Shown: one piece after another, positions 1 to 6,425 of the stretch
How positions within the stretch are numbered: the first letter of the stretch is position 1
Layout: every line of letters starts with the position of its first letter
Origin: an uncultured Verrucomicrobiota bacterium
Lineage (GTDB): Bacteria > Verrucomicrobiota > Verrucomicrobiia > Limisphaerales > UBA9464
Assembly: GCA_903864375.1 (NCBI GenBank)
Contig: CAIPFS010000081.1
Coordinates: forward strand, 1-7,557
DNA length: 7,557 nucleotides
Reading direction: 5' to 3'
Translations under genes and position numbers: made by a program
Notes under the pieces: model-generated
The model's database searches: none
Seen by the model: only the letters and a program-made list of their open reading frames with translations
What the model was told of the DNA's origin: nothing

Positions 1-1203
1 CAGTTGCAGGCTCAGAACCACCTGGCTGAAGAGCAGCAGTTGGTTGGACCCACGGTCTCCATAGATGGCAGCAACCACGGCCGCAGGGACGACGGCAACC
101 CCGCGGGTGATGATCCGCCGGAGCCAGGGACGAAGACGCAAATGGATGAACCCCTCCATGACCACCTGCCCTGCCAGGGTGCCTGTGAGGGTGGAGTTCT
201 GCCCGCTTGCCAGCAGGGCGATGGCAAAGAGAACACTCGCCGCGGATGCCCCGAGCATGGGCGAAAGCAGTTCATGCGCGTCCTTCAGTTCCTCCACCAC
301 TTTTCCCTGCCGATGAAACGCAGCGGCGGCGACGATGAGAATGGCCCCGTTGATGAACAGCGCGCTCATCAGCGCCACGGTGGAATCAATGGTGGCAAAA
401 CGGATGGCTTCGCGACGACCACTGATGGTCGGTTCATACTTCCGGGTCTGAACGATCGAGGAATGGAGGTAGAGGTTGTGTGGCATGACCGTGGCCCCAA
501 GGATTCCGATGGCGATGTAAAGCCGCTCGGGGTCGCGGAGGGTGGTTGCCCTCGGGATCAACCCCTTGGCGACTCCCAACCAATCGGGCTGTGCCATGAG
601 TAATTCCGCCAGAAAGCAGCCGCCCACCAGGAAGATCAGCCCCACCACCAGCGCCTCGAGGTATCGGAAGCCATGATTGGCCAGATACATCACCAGGAAA
701 ACGTCGAGCGATGTCAGCACCACGCCATAAACCAATGGGAGCTTAAACAACAGATTGAGGGCAATGGCTGAGCCAATGACTTCTGCCAAATCGCAGGCAC
801 AGATGGCCAGTTCACACAACAGCCAGAGCGCGTGAACCACCGGGAGCGGGTAATGATCCCGACAGGCCTGTGCCAGATCCCGTCCGGTGGCAATCCCCAA
901 CCGGGTGCAGAGGGCCTGTAGCAGGATGGCCATCAGGTTGGACAGAAAAATGACGCTCAGCAGTTCGTAGCCGAACCGCGACCCACCGGCGAGGTCCGTG
1001 GCCCAATTCCCGGGGTCCATGTAACCGACGGCCACGAGGTATCCCGGACCGGAAAAGGCGAGCAGCTTTCGCCAGAAACCGAGGTGCGGGGCCACCAGCA
1101 CCGACTGATGGACCTCCGGGAGACTGGCCTCCCGCGATGTACGCCTCCATCCGCTGGACGCGGACCCGGTCTCCGGAACGGTGGGTGGAGAGGATGGGGG
1201 CAT
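1..1203 (-). CDS. mntH: NRAMP-family divalent metal (Mn2+/Fe2+) transporter, 3' end cut by window edge
   Basis: Proton-coupled importer of Mn2+ (and probably Fe2+) in the inner membrane. The minus strand is open for 401 codons from an ATG at 1203 to base 1 with no stop, so the C-terminus lies outside the window. Family hallmarks are clear: the TM1 metal-binding motif DPGN at residues 63-66, preceded by GPGYLVAVGYM; CDLAEVIGSAIALNLLF in TM3 (about 136-152); the TM6 motif ATVMPHN at 237-243, whose methionine (M240) is the usual metal ligand; and GQNSTLTGTLAGQ further on. The last visible residues look like the start of TM10, so at least one more helix is missing, and some relatives also carry a C-terminal UspA-like domain that cannot be checked here. 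No Shine-Dalgarno precedes the ATG; an in-frame TTG at 1269-1267 is an alternative start but has no good RBS either. It is divergent from the tol operon. Mn specificity over Fe is inferred from the family. Confidence 0.95.
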   Translation of the reverse strand, partial: MPPSSPPTVPETGSASSGWRRTSREASLPEVHQSVLVAPHLGFWRKLLAFSGPGYLVAVGYMDPGNWATDLAGGSRFGYELLSVIFLSNLMAILLQALCTRLGIATGRDLAQACRDHYPLPVVHALWLLCELAICACDLAEVIGSAIALNLLFKLPLVYGVVLTSLDVFLVMYLANHGFRYLEALVVGLIFLVGGCFLAELLMAQPDWLGVAKGLIPRATTLRDPERLYIAIGILGATVMPHNLYLHSSIVQTRKYEPTISGRREAIRFATIDSTVALMSALFINGAILIVAAAAFHRQGKVVEELKDAHELLSPMLGASAASVLFAIALLASGQNSTLTGTLAGQVVMEGFIHLRLRPWLRRIITRGVAVVPAAVVAAIYGDRGSNQLLLFSQVVLSLQL

Positions 1204-1459
1204 TTCTGTGTCAACGATTCCAAGCGATGGAATCCATAGACACGATCGTCGAACTGGGATTGAAGTCAACGCTCCAGGCCGGCATCACCCCTCCCGTTTA
1301 TTTAAAACCCGGGTGAACAGGCACGGGCCCAAAGACGTCACCTCCTTCGCTGGAATGGTCTGCCCATGAAAAGTGAGTCTTGATGCGAAAGGTTTTGACC
1401 CGCAACGGGACCGCGACGGAAGCTGACCAGACATTTGCAATTGGTTTGATTTTTATTCG
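1204..1459. promoter_or_regulatory. Divergent intergenic region between mntH and tolQ
   Basis: These 256 bases separate two genes transcribed away from each other, so both promoters should lie here. It contains an AT-rich patch near 1299-1306 and another immediately before tolQ (about 1441-1457), either of which could help promoter opening. I could not find a -35/-10 pair at proper spacing good enough to call on either strand. I also see no conserved Mn2+ riboswitch (yybP-ykoY) core upstream of mntH. The only clear structure is the inverted repeat at 1216-1234. Confidence 0.5.
1216..1234 (-). repeat. Perfect 7-5-7 inverted repeat upstream of mntH start
   Basis: GATTCCA at 1216-1222 and TGGAATC at 1228-1234 are exact reverse complements around the 5-nt spacer AGCGA. 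The repeat ends 12 bases upstream of the mntH ATG. It could be an operator for a metal-responsive repressor (the family is often controlled by MntR or Fur-type regulators) or, in the mRNA, a small hairpin next to the start codon. It does not match an operator I recognise, so the function is inference. Confidence 0.55.
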
Positions 1460-2191
1460 ATGAATTCGTCCGTCGGGCTGTTCGCTGCTTCGAGCGGCAT
1501 GAAGCTCAGCTACGTTTGGGATCAGGCCACACCCGAAGCCCGGGTCATAATCGTGGTCCTGATGGTCTTTTCCGTTTTTGCCTGGATGACCATGGGATAC
1601 AAGGCCTTGGAGATGCGCCGGGCCCGGCGTCTCAATCAGGTTTTCGAGGCCGAATACCGAAGTCAGGCCGCGCTGCTGGATATCTTCGGACGCAAGCTCC
1701 ACGTCGAAGGCTGCCCGCTGTTCATGGTGTATCAGGATGGATGTTCCGAGTTGGACGTCCGCCTGAATGCTCCGGATGGGTCCCGTCGTCGATACCTGAG
1801 CCTGAAGGCCATGGAACATGTGAAGCGCTCCCTTGAGAGTACGGTGGCCCGCGAGGCCCTTCGGCTCGAGTCCGGATTGGTGCTGCTCGCCGTTGCTGTC
1901 AGCGGGGCACCCTTTCTGGGTCTTTTGGGCACCGTCTGGGGCGTCATGGATACCTTCGGCGGAATTGCCATGGCCGCTCAGGCAGGTGGGCGGGCCGATC
2001 TGCAATCCATGGCCCCCGGTGTTTCCGCCGCCTTGATCACCACGGTGGCGGGTCTGCTAGTCGCCATTCCCTCCATGTTTGGTTATAACTGGCTGGTGCA
2101 CACCCTTCGGGTTCTGACGGTTCAACTCGACAACTTTGCCCAGGCGCTGGCCTCCCGGATGGAAACGGAGTTCCTCAAGGACGATGAATAG
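1460..2191 (+). CDS. tolQ: TolQ, proton-channel subunit of the Tol-Pal system (MotA/TolQ/ExbB family)
   Basis: Inner-membrane motor subunit that forms, with TolR, the proton channel energising TolA. The 243-residue product has the family topology: TM1 about 27-47, a long cytoplasmic segment (about 48-137), TM2 about 138-160 and TM3 about 187-208. The signature GLLGTVWGVMDTF sits at 154-166 and APGVSAALITTVAGLLVAIP at 185-204, including the channel threonines T158 and T195. The position normally occupied by Glu in the GI(S/A)EAL motif is Ala190 here. No Shine-Dalgarno precedes the ATG; an in-frame ATG at 1499 (M14) is a possible alternative. It is called TolQ rather than ExbB because tolR, tolA, tolB and pal follow in order; sequence alone would not separate the two. 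Confidence 0.92.
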   Translation: MNSSVGLFAASSGMKLSYVWDQATPEARVIIVVLMVFSVFAWMTMGYKALEMRRARRLNQVFEAEYRSQAALLDIFGRKLHVEGCPLFMVYQDGCSELDVRLNAPDGSRRRYLSLKAMEHVKRSLESTVAREALRLESGLVLLAVAVSGAPFLGLLGTVWGVMDTFGGIAMAAQAGGRADLQSMAPGVSAALITTVAGLLVAIPSMFGYNWLVHTLRVLTVQLDNFAQALASRMETEFLKDDE

Positions 2192-2226
2192 TCACTTCCG
2201 AGGCCCTTCATGGACTGTCCTGTCGA

Positions 2227-2247
2227 GGGGGGCCGCTGCGGTCCCCC
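2227..2247 (+). repeat. Strong GC hairpin between tolQ and tolR
   Basis: Bases 2227-2235 pair with 2239-2247 around a 3-nt loop, giving a 9-bp stem with one G-U pair (2232/2242) and otherwise all G-C pairs. It lies in the 74-nt gap between the tolQ stop and the tolR start and ends 18 nt before the tolR ATG. There is no T-run after it, so it is not a typical intrinsic terminator. A role in mRNA stability or in setting relative TolQ and TolR output is inference. Confidence 0.6.
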
Positions 2248-2265
2248 GCGGCTGATTTCTGGAGT

Positions 2266-2697
2266 ATGCGCCGCTTCTCCGCACGATCCCACGCCGTCAC
2301 CCTGAGCGAGATCAATATCACGCCGCTCCTGGATCTGGCGTTCGTCCTGCTGATCATTTTCATCATCACCACCCCCCGGGTGGAACAAACCATCAGCTTG
2401 AACCTGCCGCAGGGTGGCAACTCCAAGTCCAAGGTTCGGCCCCAGGACATCCTCAATATCGAAGCCAGCACGACAGGGGACTACCTCGTCGCCGGTCGAA
2501 AGGTGCCCAACGATGCAGAATTGGAGCGCCAGATTGTCGCGGCCTACCGGGCCAACAACAATATCGTGATTCGATTGCGTGCGGACCGGGAAAGCAAGTT
2601 GCGCCTGGCTACCACGATTTTTGATATCTGCGAACGCCACGGGATCACGCGCTTCAGCTTTGCTTCCGAGGCGCGGACCTCCAAAGCCCCCCGATGA
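2266..2697 (+). CDS. tolR: TolR, ExbD/TolR-family proton channel partner
   Basis: Single-pass inner-membrane protein that sits in the TolQ channel and couples proton flow to TolA. The 143-residue product has a short cytoplasmic N-terminus, the family motif EINITPLLDLAFVLLIIFII at 15-34 with one TM helix about 20-37, and the essential channel aspartate at residue 23, the same number as in E. coli TolR as I recall it. Residues about 50-135 form the periplasmic ExbD/TolR domain. GGAG at 2261-2264 is the only SD-like element but is only 1 nt from the ATG, so it is probably too close to act normally. The stop overlaps the tolA start (ATGA at 2694-2697), suggesting translational coupling. Confidence 0.94.
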   Translation: MRRFSARSHAVTLSEINITPLLDLAFVLLIIFIITTPRVEQTISLNLPQGGNSKSKVRPQDILNIEASTTGDYLVAGRKVPNDAELERQIVAAYRANNNIVIRLRADRESKLRLATTIFDICERHGITRFSFASEARTSKAPR

Positions 2698-3656
2698 ATC
2701 GTGTCCGCCAGCGTTGCCTGTTCGTCTCCGTGATGATTCACGTGAGCCTGGGCCTGCTGCTGATTTTCAGTCCCGGGTTTTCGAGCCGCGACGAGTCCAT
2801 CCCGGTCCTGGAATTGGTTCCAAGCGTGATCCATTTGACGGATGATGGTCGGGTCAGCGGGGGGAACCCCGATGCGGTGGCGCCTCCGGTCAAAAATACG
2901 ACCGCCGGCACCCCAGCCCCCCCGGCCAATGAACCCCGCCCAAATCCCCCGCCACCGGCCGACCCGCCCAAGCCCGTCGAAGCGCGGGAGTTATCCCACC
3001 ATACGCCCGTTGCGGAACCGGACCCACCTGCACTGAAGAACAAGGTCGAACCGGCCGAATTGTCGTCCCATGAACCCGTCCCGGACCCCTCCAAAACCAA
3101 CGACGGCACCAACCGCCGGAGGCACAAGATCGACATCAACCCGGAGATCAAGCGGCGTTCCACGGAGGACGACGCGGCAGACCGCGACGCCCGGGAAAAG
3201 GCCGAAGCGGAATCCCGCCGAAAGGCCCAGAATGAGGCGATCAACCGCTACAATCAGCAACGCCAATTGCTCGCAAACAATCTGGGGTCAACGGCAAGTT
3301 CGCTCGCCAAAGGCACTGCGGGGGCCATGGATATTCAGATGCCCGGATCCGGAGGCGAGGTCTTCGCCGATTACCGCAGCTATCTTGCCGCATTTTACAA
3401 ACAAAAGTGGAACCAGCACAAGCCGGGCGGCATTTCTGTCAAGACGGCCTCCGCCCTGACCACCGTGACGATTGGGCACGATGGCCGGGTTCGATCGTAC
3501 AAAGTGGTGGAAAGTTCCGGCCTGGCCGAGGTCGATCGCACCATTCGACTGGTCTTCGATCGCTACAATCAATTGCAGCCTTTTCCCTCGTCCTCCAAAG
3601 ATGACGAGCGCACCTTCACCCTAACCTTCCGCATCGAGAGCGAATCATCTCCATGA
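2694..3656 (+). CDS. tolA: TolA-like periplasm-spanning energy transducer (TonB/TolA family)
   Basis: Links the TolQR motor in the inner membrane to TolB/Pal at the outer membrane. Domains visible in 320 residues: one N-terminal TM helix (about 9-26) bearing the SxxxH motif (S12, H16) that contacts the TolQ/ExbB partner; a proline-rich linker (about 60-135); a charged, probably helical segment rich in Arg, Glu, Ala and Gln (about 150-195); and a C-terminal TonB/TolA-type domain from about 222 (FADYRSYLAAFYKQKW at 224-239, then TVTIGHDGRVRSYKVVESSG at 257-276, ending near 315). It lacks the long Ala/Lys helix of E. coli TolA, and is shorter (E. coli about 420). The linker holds two similar stretches (98-110 and 121-133). 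Both ends overlap neighbours by 4 nt. TolA rather than TonB is inferred from operon position. Confidence 0.88.
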   Translation: MNRVRQRCLFVSVMIHVSLGLLLIFSPGFSSRDESIPVLELVPSVIHLTDDGRVSGGNPDAVAPPVKNTTAGTPAPPANEPRPNPPPPADPPKPVEARELSHHTPVAEPDPPALKNKVEPAELSSHEPVPDPSKTNDGTNRRRHKIDINPEIKRRSTEDDAADRDAREKAEAESRRKAQNEAINRYNQQRQLLANNLGSTASSLAKGTAGAMDIQMPGSGGEVFADYRSYLAAFYKQKWNQHKPGGISVKTASALTTVTIGHDGRVRSYKVVESSGLAEVDRTIRLVFDRYNQLQPFPSSSKDDERTFTLTFRIESESSP

Positions 3657-4849
3657 CTCCAGCACGTTCCCGTTCCTGGTTACACCATTCCATTGCCGTC
3701 GTCCTTTCCGCCTTTGTTCTACTTCGGCCCGCCGTTGGCGAGGAAAACATCCTCATTGATGCCAAGACCCAGGGGACGATCCCCATCCGATTGGTTGGAT
3801 TCCCCCGGGAAATCGAAGACACCCTCACCTTCGACCTGTCGGTGGTCGGATTTGAAATCGTGGGTGCCGGCAAGGGGCAGTATGAGGTTCGGGGAGGCGC
3901 AGACCCGGAAGTCCGGGGTGTCCTGCTCGAAGCGGGCCTGAACCAACCCCGGTTTTCCAGGGCTTATACGGGAGGCAGCGCCCGTTCGCAGGCGCATGCC
4001 CTCGCCGACGACATCGTGAAGGAAATCACCAAGCTTCCCGGAATTGCCCGCACCCGGATAGCGTACCGCAGTGTTTCCGGAGCCCGCGGTTCCCACAACC
4101 AACTGCTCTCCGAGATCTATGTCGCCGACTACGACGGAGCGAATGCGGTTCCCATCACTCAGGACCGAAGCGTCGCCGTGGCCCCCACCTGGGTTCCAAA
4201 GCGCATGCAACTGCTCTACACCAGCTATCTGTCCGGCTACCCGGACATTTATTCCCAAGACCTGACCACCAGTGCCCGTCTGCCGGTGGCGCACTTTAAC
4301 GGACTCAACACGAGCGCCGCGGTCTCGCCGGATGGCACCCATGTGGCCATGATCCTTAGCCGCACCGGTAATCCCTCCCTGTGGGTGGCCAATCTGGACG
4401 GTTCAAATCCCCGCCAGTTGACGCGTACCTCCGGCTACGAGGCGTCGCCCTGCTGGTCCCCGGACGGCCGCACGATCTGCTTCACCTCCACGGCCGAAGG
4501 GAAGGCCGCCCTGTTCACCGTGCCCGCCAATGGCGGGACCATGACGAAATTAAAGACGGGGGGAATCTTGAATTGCACCGAACCGGACTGGTCGCCGGAT
4601 GGAAAATGGATTGCCTTCACCCGGGCGGCGGGCGAATTCAAAATCTATGTCGTCCCCGCTGCGGGTGGGCCCGCCGAAGAATATTCCGCCGGTGAAGATC
4701 CTTGCTGGGCCCCCAATTCCCGGACAATCATCTTCACGCGGGGACGTGACCCATCACGCCGCCTGTCGCTGCTTGACGTGCCGACTCGACGCGTCAAAGA
4801 TGTCACACGAATTTCGGGGAGTTGTTCCCAGCCCAGTTGGACCAAATAA
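3653..4849 (+). CDS. tolB: TolB, periplasmic Tol-Pal beta-propeller protein
   Basis: Periplasmic protein that binds Pal and is displaced by TolA. The 398-residue product begins with a Sec-type signal peptide (basic start, hydrophobic 13-24, likely cleavage after Ala-Val-Gly at 27-29). The mature start (about 31-50, ILID...PI.LVGF) resembles the regulatory N-terminal strand of E. coli TolB. A small N-terminal domain ends in ADDIVKEITKLPGIARTRIA at 118-137, a TolB hallmark. A six-bladed WD40-like propeller follows, with blade motifs near 178, 222, 267 (CWSPDGRTICFTS), 311 (DWSPDGKWIAFTR), 350 (CWAPNSRTIIFTR) and 393. It is about 30 residues shorter than E. coli TolB. Five cysteines lie in the propeller (268, 276, 308, 351, 391), four of them at a repeating spacing. 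It overlaps tolA by ATGA, so it is likely translated by coupling. Confidence 0.93.
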   Translation: MTPARSRSWLHHSIAVVLSAFVLLRPAVGEENILIDAKTQGTIPIRLVGFPREIEDTLTFDLSVVGFEIVGAGKGQYEVRGGADPEVRGVLLEAGLNQPRFSRAYTGGSARSQAHALADDIVKEITKLPGIARTRIAYRSVSGARGSHNQLLSEIYVADYDGANAVPITQDRSVAVAPTWVPKRMQLLYTSYLSGYPDIYSQDLTTSARLPVAHFNGLNTSAAVSPDGTHVAMILSRTGNPSLWVANLDGSNPRQLTRTSGYEASPCWSPDGRTICFTSTAEGKAALFTVPANGGTMTKLKTGGILNCTEPDWSPDGKWIAFTRAAGEFKIYVVPAAGGPAEEYSAGEDPCWAPNSRTIIFTRGRDPSRRLSLLDVPTRRVKDVTRISGSCSQPSWTK

Positions 4850-4873
4850 CCGTCCCGCGAATTATTGCTGTCT

Positions 4874-5569
4874 ATGAACCAACTGACCAAAATTGGTCTC
4901 ACTTTGTTGACTGCCGCTGCCCTGTGCAGTGTCGGTTGCAAAAAGAAACCTTCCAACATCACGCCCCTCCCGGGAGCCGGACAATCCTCGGCCCCGACGA
5001 CCTCGTTTGCCAATGACCCGCTGCGCACGACGCGTCCAGGCAACACCGGACTCCCCCCGGGCAACGCGTTCCCATCCGGCACCGACACTGGCAGCCGCGC
5101 CGTGCCGTTCGACCCGAATGCCGGTTCTCGAAATCTGGATCCGTCAAGGCCCTTGAGTGAGTCCGACGCCATTCCCGGCCCCCGTCCGGGAGAGGGCAAG
5201 ACCGAAGACCGCGAAACCCTGAAGGGGGACACGGTCTATTTCGAATACGACAAGTCGGCGATCAAGTCGTCGGAATACGCCAAAATCGCGGCGGTCGCAG
5301 AATATCTGAAATCCAACCCGGGTGACGACCTCGCGGTGGAGGGCCATTGCGACGAACGGGGAACCGAAGAATACAACCGGGCCCTTGGCGAGCGGCGCGC
5401 CCTCGCCATCCGTGAGCGTCTCGTCAATCTGGGAGTCCCAGCGACCCGGGTCACCACCATCAGTTACGGCAAGGACCGCCCTGTGGACGTGGCACATACC
5501 GAAGACGCCTTCTCCAAGAATCGCCGGGGTGAATTCGTTCTGCTCAAGGGCGGAACCGCAATCAAGTAA
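4874..5569 (+). CDS. pal: Pal, peptidoglycan-associated outer-membrane lipoprotein (OmpA-like domain)
   Basis: Anchors the outer membrane to peptidoglycan and is the terminal partner of TolB and TolA. From the ATG at 4874 the product is 231 residues: a lipoprotein signal ending SVG/C with lipidated Cys22 (Lys at +2, consistent with outer-membrane sorting), a long Pro/Gly/Ser/Asp-rich linker (23-117), and an OmpA-like domain (118-225) starting VYFEYDKSAI. The peptidoglycan-binding core GHCDERGTEEYNRALGERRA (157-176) carries D160 and R175, the expected diaminopimelate-contacting residues, and NRR follows at 216-218. The in-frame TTG at 4865 is rejected as start because the ATG gives a normal-length signal peptide. 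It begins 24 nt after tolB and is the last gene before the terminator; no cpoB/ybgF follows. Confidence 0.95.
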   Translation: MNQLTKIGLTLLTAAALCSVGCKKKPSNITPLPGAGQSSAPTTSFANDPLRTTRPGNTGLPPGNAFPSGTDTGSRAVPFDPNAGSRNLDPSRPLSESDAIPGPRPGEGKTEDRETLKGDTVYFEYDKSAIKSSEYAKIAAVAEYLKSNPGDDLAVEGHCDERGTEEYNRALGERRALAIRERLVNLGVPATRVTTISYGKDRPVDVAHTEDAFSKNRRGEFVLLKGGTAIK

Positions 5570-5591
5570 CCGGCAGAGGTACCACCCCTTC

Positions 5592-5622
5592 AAGCCCCGC
5601 CACTCCTGGCGGGGCTTTTTTT
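5592..5622 (+). terminator. Rho-independent terminator of the tol-pal operon
   Basis: AAGCCCCGCC (5592-5601) pairs perfectly with GGCGGGGCTT (5608-5617) around a 6-nt loop, and the T run spans 5616-5622. It starts 22 nt after the pal stop. It separates the tol-pal operon from the tat cluster, which therefore should have its own promoter in 5623-5741. Confidence 0.95.
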
Positions 5623-5741
5623 ATGGGATCCGTCGACCACGTCCGGCTGGAATCCTTCAACGTTCGACGCCGGAACACCCCTTTGAATGCGATTGCCTCT
5701 TTACCGGTCCCACCCCAGAGCCTAGCTTTCGCACAGGTCAC

Positions 5742-5921
5742 ATGTTTATGAACGCCCCACTTTTCGGAATGATTGGCACCGGAGAAATCATTGTCATTGC
5801 CATCGTCCTGGTTGTTTTATTCGGGGCACGAAAGATTCCCGAGCTGATGAAGGGAGTCGGTCAAGGCATGAAGGAATTCAGGAAAGCGACGAAGGACGAG
5901 TCCGACCCCGGTGCCCGTTAA
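5742..5921 (+). CDS. tatA: TatA-type twin-arginine translocase subunit (short paralogue)
   Basis: Pore-forming component of the Tat pathway, which exports folded proteins with twin-arginine signal peptides. The 59-residue product is the usual small TatA: N-out TM helix about 13-26 with a polar residue near its start (E15), the FG hinge at 27-28, then an amphipathic helix with the signature ARKIPELMKGVGQGMKEFRK at 29-48, and a short charged tail. ATG at 5742 and at 5748 are both possible starts; a weak AGGT at 5735-5738 is the only SD-like element. The frame stays open far upstream through the pal terminator, but that part overlaps pal in another frame and is not coding. No promoter could be called with confidence in 5623-5741. 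Confidence 0.92.
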   Translation: MFMNAPLFGMIGTGEIIVIAIVLVVLFGARKIPELMKGVGQGMKEFRKATKDESDPGAR

Positions 5922-5922
5922 T

Positions 5923-5942
5923 GACGATCGGGTGCGATCGTC
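5923..5942 (+). repeat. Perfect 8-bp hairpin directly after the first tatA stop
   Basis: GACGATCG (5923-5930) pairs with CGATCGTC (5935-5942) around the loop GGTG. It begins 2 nt after the tatA stop codon and has no T-run, so it is unlikely to be an efficient terminator. It could protect the 3' end of a processed tatA message, giving more of the first TatA than of the downstream products; that role is inference. Confidence 0.6.
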
Positions 5943-6025
5943 TGAAGTCCATTCCGGGGATTTTCGTCGTTCATTTGGTGCCCCACTGCAACTGCTGACC
6001 CCATTTTCCGCCAACAACTTTCGCC

Positions 6026-6343
6026 ATGCAAAACCTGGTATTTGCGTTCATTGGAACCGGTGAGGCCGTCGTCATCGGCATTGTGTTTTTGGTCCTCTTT
6101 GGTGCCAAGAAGGTGCCAGAATTGATGAAGGGCCTGGGCACGGGCATGCGGGAGTTCAAGAAGGCCTCTCGCGAGGTGCAGGACGAGCTGGAACGTGCGG
6201 CTCATGAGCCACCCACTCCGCCGCCGCCCGCTCCGCGTCCCGCGGCCGATGCGGTTCCTCGAACCCCGGCTCCCGAGCCGGTCTCGGCCGCTGCCCCTGC
6301 CTGGTCCAAGCCCAATCCATTTCCGGGTTCGGAGAAAGCCTGA
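6026..6343 (+). CDS. tatA: Second TatA/TatB-family protein with proline-rich tail
   Basis: Tat translocase subunit of 105 residues. The N-terminal half closely parallels the upstream tatA product: TM helix about 11-24 with E13, FG hinge at 25-26, and the amphipathic helix AKKVPELMKGLGTGMREFKK at 27-46. A longer charged helix continues to about 59, followed by a Pro/Ala-rich tail (61-100) that looks disordered. Signature residues (FGA rather than the Gly-Pro common in TatB) make it TatA-like, but its longer length and its position just before tatC are what one expects of TatB, so it may fill the TatB role. No Shine-Dalgarno precedes the ATG. It starts 104 nt after the first tatA and probably arose by tandem duplication of it. 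Confidence 0.9.
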   Translation: MQNLVFAFIGTGEAVVIGIVFLVLFGAKKVPELMKGLGTGMREFKKASREVQDELERAAHEPPTPPPPAPRPAADAVPRTPAPEPVSAAAPAWSKPNPFPGSEKA

Positions 6344-6425
6344 CCGCTGCGTCAATCGAACCTCCCATTCGACGGGCCGACACCCGTTTCTGATTTCATC
6401 GCCTTGATTTTGTTTCGACCATCAA

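Noticed and set aside
4..603. A 199-codon plus-strand open frame opposite mntH
   Set aside because: The product has no recognisable pattern and the minus strand encodes an unambiguous NRAMP protein over the same bases.
1204..1459. A Mn2+ riboswitch (yybP-ykoY) or sigma-70 promoter in the divergent region
   Set aside because: I could not find the conserved riboswitch core, and candidate -35 boxes (such as TTGACC at 1395-1400) have no acceptable -10 at 16-18 nt.
1298..2005. A 235-codon minus-strand open frame across the intergenic region and tolQ
   Set aside because: It mostly mirrors tolQ and shows the biased composition of an antisense frame; no start signal or homology pattern.
2227..2247. 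The tolQ-tolR hairpin as a rho-independent terminator
   Set aside because: No T-run follows the stem and the essential partner gene tolR is downstream in the same operon.
1460..3656. The tolQRA genes as an ExbB-ExbD-TonB system
   Set aside because: Sequence alone allows it, but the immediate tolB and pal in the standard order, with ATGA overlap into tolB, make Tol-Pal far more likely.
4865..4873. TTG start adding three residues to Pal
   Set aside because: The ATG at 4874 gives a normal lipoprotein signal peptide and needs no rare start codon.
5322..5741. Upstream extension of the first tatA frame
   Set aside because: This part overlaps pal out of frame and crosses the intrinsic terminator; TatA proteins begin right before their TM helix, as the ATG at 5742 or 5748 does.
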